Positions 59,497 through 64,000 of a DNA stretch of 64,000 bases are shown here, piece by piece. The notes beneath the pieces are model-generated. The model was not told the DNA's origin and made no database searches. It saw only the letters and a list, made by a program, of their open reading frames with translations. The position numbers were made by a program, and so were the translations under genes. Numbering within the stretch: the stretch's first letter is position 1; each line of letters opens with the position of its first letter. Source of the stretch: Blasia pusilla (Eukaryota; Marchantiophyta; Marchantiopsida; Blasiales); contig CM114275.1 in assembly GCA_050084515.1 (NCBI GenBank), positions 8,060,001-8,124,000 on the forward strand, read 5' to 3'.

Positions 59497-60499
59497 TGTC
59501 GTGCGCCTACTCTCCTTGAACGTCAATCTCTAGTATTACGGAAGCGTACGTTTAGTAGGACACGCTCTCATCGCCGACCCGAACCCAAATGCACTCGCAT
59601 TAGTCTGGCTTTGGGTCAAGCGGCCTTCCAATCCACCGAGTTCTCAACTCGGCATCTCATCAAGCTCAACCTTCCTTACTTCCTAGGTTCTCAACATGGC
59701 AAGTCTTTCAAGACTTGGAACAGACTTTCTGGTTAGTCCTAGAACCTAAAACGACAACTGCGCACCTAGCAGTCCCAACTGTTCAACGGACCTCGTGCGA
59801 GTTCCTAACCCGGACCCAAGTAATTGAATCGCGGGTTGGAATCCAAGAGGGATCTCTAAGAATCACCTCAATAGACTTGGTTCAGGTTTTCAAGCCCAAC
59901 TCCAAATTCTTGATCCATTCCATGCCCTTGAGCCGCCCCGTGGCGCCCAAAGTGGGGTTCGAGTCCCAAGCACCCTTGGAGACCTTCCCCCTTACTAGTA
60001 TTTCTGAGGATCTCCAAATAACCCCTACCTTTTGAAAAGGATGGTCGGGCCCTTCATTTGTGCCCCTCAAACCGACTCTACTTACAATCATTTTCGGGTT
60101 GTTTCTCAGCCACTACTTTGCGTTTGCGGAGATCTTTAGTGCATTTGAAGTGGCTTTCCATAAGCTTTCCAACACATTCTTACTCATTCCAAACGCATCT
60201 TGGCGCTAAAAGTTATGGCCATAAATACAGTCGGAAACTCTCAAAAGCTAGAGGCATCCCAAATCTGGATTCCTTTCTTTGGCAACCCACTTCCTAGACT
60301 TGACTCCTCTCAAGTCTTGATCCGCGTTTGGTCCAAGTTTCTCAGTCGCGACCACAACATATGAAACACAAAGCCTCGCTTGCGTCTCGTCTCTTCTCTC
60401 TTCTCCGAGACCACTCCAACGCGCAAACCATCTTAGCGTGAGCCCACTAGTATTCCGATGATTCGCTTTGGCACTCGTTTGGTCATGAGGGTCACGACA
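59497..60499 (-). mobile_element. Solo LTR (family S), 1003 bp, perfect target duplication
   Basis: Starts TGTCGTGCGCCTACTCTCC and ends GGGTCACGACA, the reverse complement of the family consensus seen at 62576. It is flanked by AAGAG on both sides (59492-59496 and 60500-60504). No internal retroelement sequence. More diverged than the other copies, therefore probably older. Confidence 0.92.
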
Positions 60500-60504
60500 A
60501 AGAG

Positions 60505-61655
60505 AGACTCTCTTTGTCCATCCCACTCCAATGCATCGAACAATGACCACTTCGTCGTAAGACATTAACTATGTGTCATCTATACTATTAATCCAAAGTG
60601 CGTAAGTGATTATAACCAAATTGTTAGCACATTAATGAATTAAATTCTTTTATCCTTGCATTTGAAAAGAATCTTAGGGATGAAGGAGAGAATAATTATG
60701 CAAAGTAATCTATATAATTAAAAGAGGACAGGATTAGAGAAAGTTTCCTCCCATGTTGGCACTTATCCTCTAAGGGTTCTTTTGGTATTGACACATGTCA
60801 CTTCAGGGAAAAAAAAAAGTTCAATTAAGAGGAAATAATTAAATAGAGAAGAGTGAGAAGGAGCGGAGGCTTTTTTCAATTTGAAGATCACTATCCACAC
60901 ACAACCCTCTAATATTCAATTAAACCCAATTATCCATTGTTTCATAGTTAATGAAACTTAGACATCGTCATAGGGGGGGTTCATAGTCTTGCCTCCGGAC
61001 TCGATATGTTGTTGACTTAAGCCTCCGACCTATTCATTCTCGGGTTAACTAACGCGAGGTCAAAATCCCTGAACCACATGCTCCATTTGGATAAGAGATT
61101 AACAAATGTATTAATACCATTCATTACGTGCAGGAGAGTCTTGTGGAGTGGAGGGTAGGCTCATTGCAGCCGTGTAGGACCCAGGCTCGAAAAACCCATA
61201 AGGATGACATGTTTTGCATGACCTTCCCGTAGTCCTTCTCTCTCTGTAGTTACTGCTTATTTTCTGAAATGCATCTTAGTGGCCTTACAACGTGCACAAG
61301 CCTTGGCATTGATACGTCGTGCGGAGGTGGTGGGGGGTCGCTTGCCTCCTCGTCCACTCACGTCTGACCAACCACTAGTGTTCTTGTCAGATTTGTTTTA
61401 GGTTATCAATCATGTAGCTCGTTAGTTTGGTGTTTGCGTTGGCTAGTTCCCAATTTTCTTTTTGCATTCCATTATGCATTTTTTTACTCCTCTTTTGCAA
61501 TGTTATTACCTCCCTTTGTCCTCTTTTGAAGTTTTTTTTTATAATGAAGTGGATAAGTTTAGCCAAAGTTTAGGGTGAGGGATTTAAGCCCAATGGCAAG
61601 CAAACCGAGACAGATTCCAAAATATGTTCCTCCGTACAGGTCGATTCTTCCTACT
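60505..61655. other. Unassigned intergenic sequence
   Basis: AT-rich, with no coding region recognised. Contains the second copy of the exact 25-base repeat described for 57627-57651. Confidence 0.35.
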
Positions 61656-61657
61656 TC

Positions 61658-62345
61658 TTAAGACTTTATACCATGGGCCAACGTCGCTCACCGACACATG
61701 TCGTTACGCTAGATCAACTTCATCCTACAGCCCCAAAGTTGTCTCTTTGTAGTCGGAGTCGCAGAAATTAGACGGGGTCGCCACATTCCTTGCGCCCAAA
61801 AATTTTGGGCGCAAGAACTGCGACCCTACGATTTTTCCCTCTAGAGAGTGAGTAACGTACGATTAGGTAGAATGACTGGTGAGAGGCAGTTTCAGGCCGA
61901 GTATTCAGTCTGAAACCGGTTGAGACTAGTCAGTCATGAGGTGATTTTAGTCGGCCAACCGGACATTTCTTGGGTCGCTCGTAACTCCAAGAAACAGGGC
62001 CATGGGAGAAGGTCCTTAAGACCTTATACCATGGGCCAACGTCGCTCACTGATACAAGCCGTTACGCTAGATCAATTTCATCCTAGAGCCCCAAAGTTGT
62101 CTCTTTGTAGCCAGAATCGCAGAAATTAGATTGGGTTGCCACATTCCTTGCTCCCAAAAACTTTGGGCGCAAAAACTGCAACCCCGCGACTGTTCCCTTT
62201 GGAGAGTGAGTGAGGGGACGATTGGGTAGAGTGACTCGCAAGGGGTAGCTTCAGGCCGAGTATTCAGCCTGCAACCGGCTAAGAACATTCGGCCAGCCGG
62301 CAATTTCAGCCTGAGGGCCAAGAAACGGGGCCATGGGATAAGGCC
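61658..62345. repeat. Two-unit tandem repeat, 358-bp period
   Basis: Unit 1 starts near 61661 and unit 2 near 62019; CCATGGGCCAACGTCGCTCA occurs at 61671 and 62029. Shared words continue through GCCCCAAAGTTGTCTCTTTG and CAGGCCGAGTATTCAG to the end, with indels late in the unit. No coding capacity. Unit 1 includes a 27-bp palindrome (61789-61815). Confidence 0.85.
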
Positions 62346-62575
62346 CTTGAGACAAGTCCGCTCTACGGTTCCTGCGCAATTCTTCTGTTCCTCGTCTTTC
62401 TTTAGCATTGTTGTTCTCTTCGATGTCCCGTCCAGATTAGAAGTGCGATTCTCATTTCTGCTCTCTTCACGTCTAGATAGAAAAGAAATTAAAAATATAT
62501 ATATGTAGAAAAAGGATGGGAAACCCATCATGATACAAAAGAGGGGGCATGGAGACCCAAAAAATAGACCTCAAG

Positions 62576-63606
62576 TGTCGCGACCCTCATAACCAAACAA
62601 CACCAAATAGGCGCCAAGCGAAACATCACAACTCAAATGAACTCACGCTGCGAGGTTTGCGCTTTGGAGAGGCGTTTGGAAAAGTCTCTTGGAAAAGTTT
62701 AAGAGACAAAACGCGGAACACAATTGTGCGTTTCATGCGTTAGTGGTCGCGACCAGTAAACCTAGACCAAAGGCGAGCCAAGACTTGAGATGAGTTGAGT
62801 CTTGGGAGGTTGGTGGCCAAAGAGGTGAGAACCAGTTTGGAACACGATTAGCGTTTGGGAGAATCTGACTGTGTTTAGGACCATAACGTTGAGCTCCAAG
62901 ATGCGTTTGGGATAAGTAAGGGCGTGTTGGAAATCTGATCTTGAGACGCTTCCAACACACTAAAGATCTCATCAAACGCATAAGTACATGCTGAGATATT
63001 GGATGGAAACAATTGAGAGAGCAATCGGGTTGAGGGTCAATTGGAGAGGCCCGGGTGTCTTTCCCTACATGTAGGGGGCCCCCAGAGATCCCCATAAGTA
63101 CTAGTAAGGGAGGAGTCTCTCCGAGATGTCTCGGAACACGAATCCCTACTTTGGGCGCCAAACGGCGTTTCAGAGGCACGGGATGGAATGGGAGTTTGGC
63201 GTTGGAACTCGAAACCCAAACCTGATCCAAGGGAATGGACTTTGTACGCCACACTTGGATTCCTACCCGAGATTCACTTCGTGCGAGTCTTGGTGAGGAA
63301 CTGATTGGATGTCCTTCGGACAGTTGGAACCGCTAGGCGTGAAATGCCGTTTCAGGTTTCTGAACCAACCAGAAAGTCTGTCCCAAGTCTTTCGAGATTT
63401 GCCCGTGTTGTAAACCGCGAAACTAGGAAGGTTGAGCTTGATGAGAGTCCGAGACGAGAACTCAGAAAGTAATCCCGCTGATTGATCCAAGACCCGACTA
63501 ACCAAAGTGCGTGTTTGGATGCAGATCAGCGTTGAGAGCGTGACCTACTGAACGCACGCTTCCGCAACAAACAAGATTAACGTTCAATGAGAGTAGGCGC
63601 ACGACA
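62576..63606 (+). mobile_element. Solo LTR (family S), 1031 bp, perfect target duplication
   Basis: Begins TGTCGCGACCCTCATAACC and ends GTAGGCGCACGACA, with TGTCG/CGACA inverted termini. It is flanked by TCAAG at 62571-62575 and 63607-63611. Minus-strand ORFs inside (62733-63254) are chance frames, repeated in every copy. The best-preserved member and a good reference for the family. Confidence 0.95.
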
Positions 63607-63654
63607 TCAAGAGGCCGGAACAGGCCCCGAGGAGAAAGAAGGGGTCCTTCCCCC

Positions 63655-64000
63655 CTAACGACCAAAATCACCAACAGTAGAGACAATATGAGCAACACCT
63701 AGAGAACTATGACTACTACTAAGTGGGCCTCTAGCATTGGCGTCTCCAACCGCTGAGAGCCGAGAAGCCCATTTTCCGGGCGACCTTTGCAAAGCTATGG
63801 AGACCCGTTGCCTACAATAAAGTATCGCAGTGGCTAAGGACAACCCATTTCTTGACTGGAGATGATTGGCGCAATCCGTAAGGAACGAGTCAAACCTCTC
63901 CCCCATCGCCCCGTACATCTCAATGGCTAGGGGGATAAATCGATGTTCATCATGAAGTCGACTATAAATGTGGGTCTTCTTGACCGCCGCCGCCGCTCCT
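63655..64000 (-). pseudogene. C-terminal end of a LINE-like reverse transcriptase ORF (cut by window edge)
   Basis: The minus-strand frame is open from the window edge to a TAG at 63655-63657: THIYSRLHDEHRFIPLAIEM, then YGAMGERFDSFLTDCANHL and FYRQRVS-like LYCRQRVSIALQRS. The pattern (R-F-x-PLA-x-E-x-YG, then a Q-R-x-S-x-ALQR segment) is what I recall from the end of non-LTR retroelement ORF2-type proteins. Only the tail is in view, so the assignment is tentative. A family-S solo LTR lies 50 bp beyond its stop. Confidence 0.45.

Noticed and set aside
1-64000. tRNA or rRNA genes
   Set aside because: No cloverleaf with conserved TTC-x-A-x-TC arm or rRNA core sequence was recognised by eye; a tRNAscan run would be decisive.

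Overview
This is a eukaryotic, land-plant nuclear window. It contains a NAC-domain transcription factor (a plant-specific family), GT-AG introns, and degraded Ty1/copia, Ty3/gypsy, Helitron and LINE-like sequence. The species cannot be fixed from sequence alone. The dense nesting of old LTR elements and long gene-poor stretches suit a large, repeat-rich genome such as a seedless plant or gymnosperm, but that is inference.

Two host genes are supported. A five-exon gene on the minus strand (7558-10418) encodes a membrane-tethered NAC factor (NTL type) of about 738 residues, with the NAC domain at the N terminus and one transmembrane helix at the extreme C terminus. A four-exon gene on the plus strand (49635-52864) encodes an organellar Iojap/RsfS ribosome-silencing factor of about 379 residues, with a long targeting and acidic extension. 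All splice sites were inferred from GT/AG signals, phase and family alignment from memory.

The rest is mostly mobile DNA. From left to right: an LTR end (about 470-957) followed by a plus-strand gypsy fossil (to about 5110); unassigned DNA; the NAC gene, with two small inverted-repeat elements upstream (11022-11131, about 11240-11500); a minus-strand copia fossil (13953-15840) beside a second copia RT fragment split by a 642-bp solo LTR (15888-16529); a plus-strand gypsy fossil (about 16880-19600); a minus-strand Helitron Rep/helicase relic (22476-26000) with an adjacent 711-bp-period duplication; a plus-strand gypsy integrase tail (28540-29248) with its LTR-like tail; a 247-bp palindrome (30378-30624); and a minus-strand gypsy element spanning about 30640-46990. 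That element is broken by a second gypsy-type element (33413 to about 39350) and by a solo LTR (40454-42556) that itself contains another solo LTR (41267-42296). A second Helitron Rep relic (47228-48300) follows. Right of the Iojap gene come small hairpins, two more solo LTRs of the same family (59497-60499, 62576-63606), a 358-bp tandem duplication and a probable LINE-like ORF tail.

The most unusual item is a PHD-type zinc finger at the C-terminal end of the gypsy integrase. It is visible in two independently decayed copies on opposite strands, in the position that chromoviruses use for a chromodomain. It may be a histone-reading targeting module of this family. No mobile element here looks coding-competent: every pol reading frame examined has stops, shifts or missing ends.
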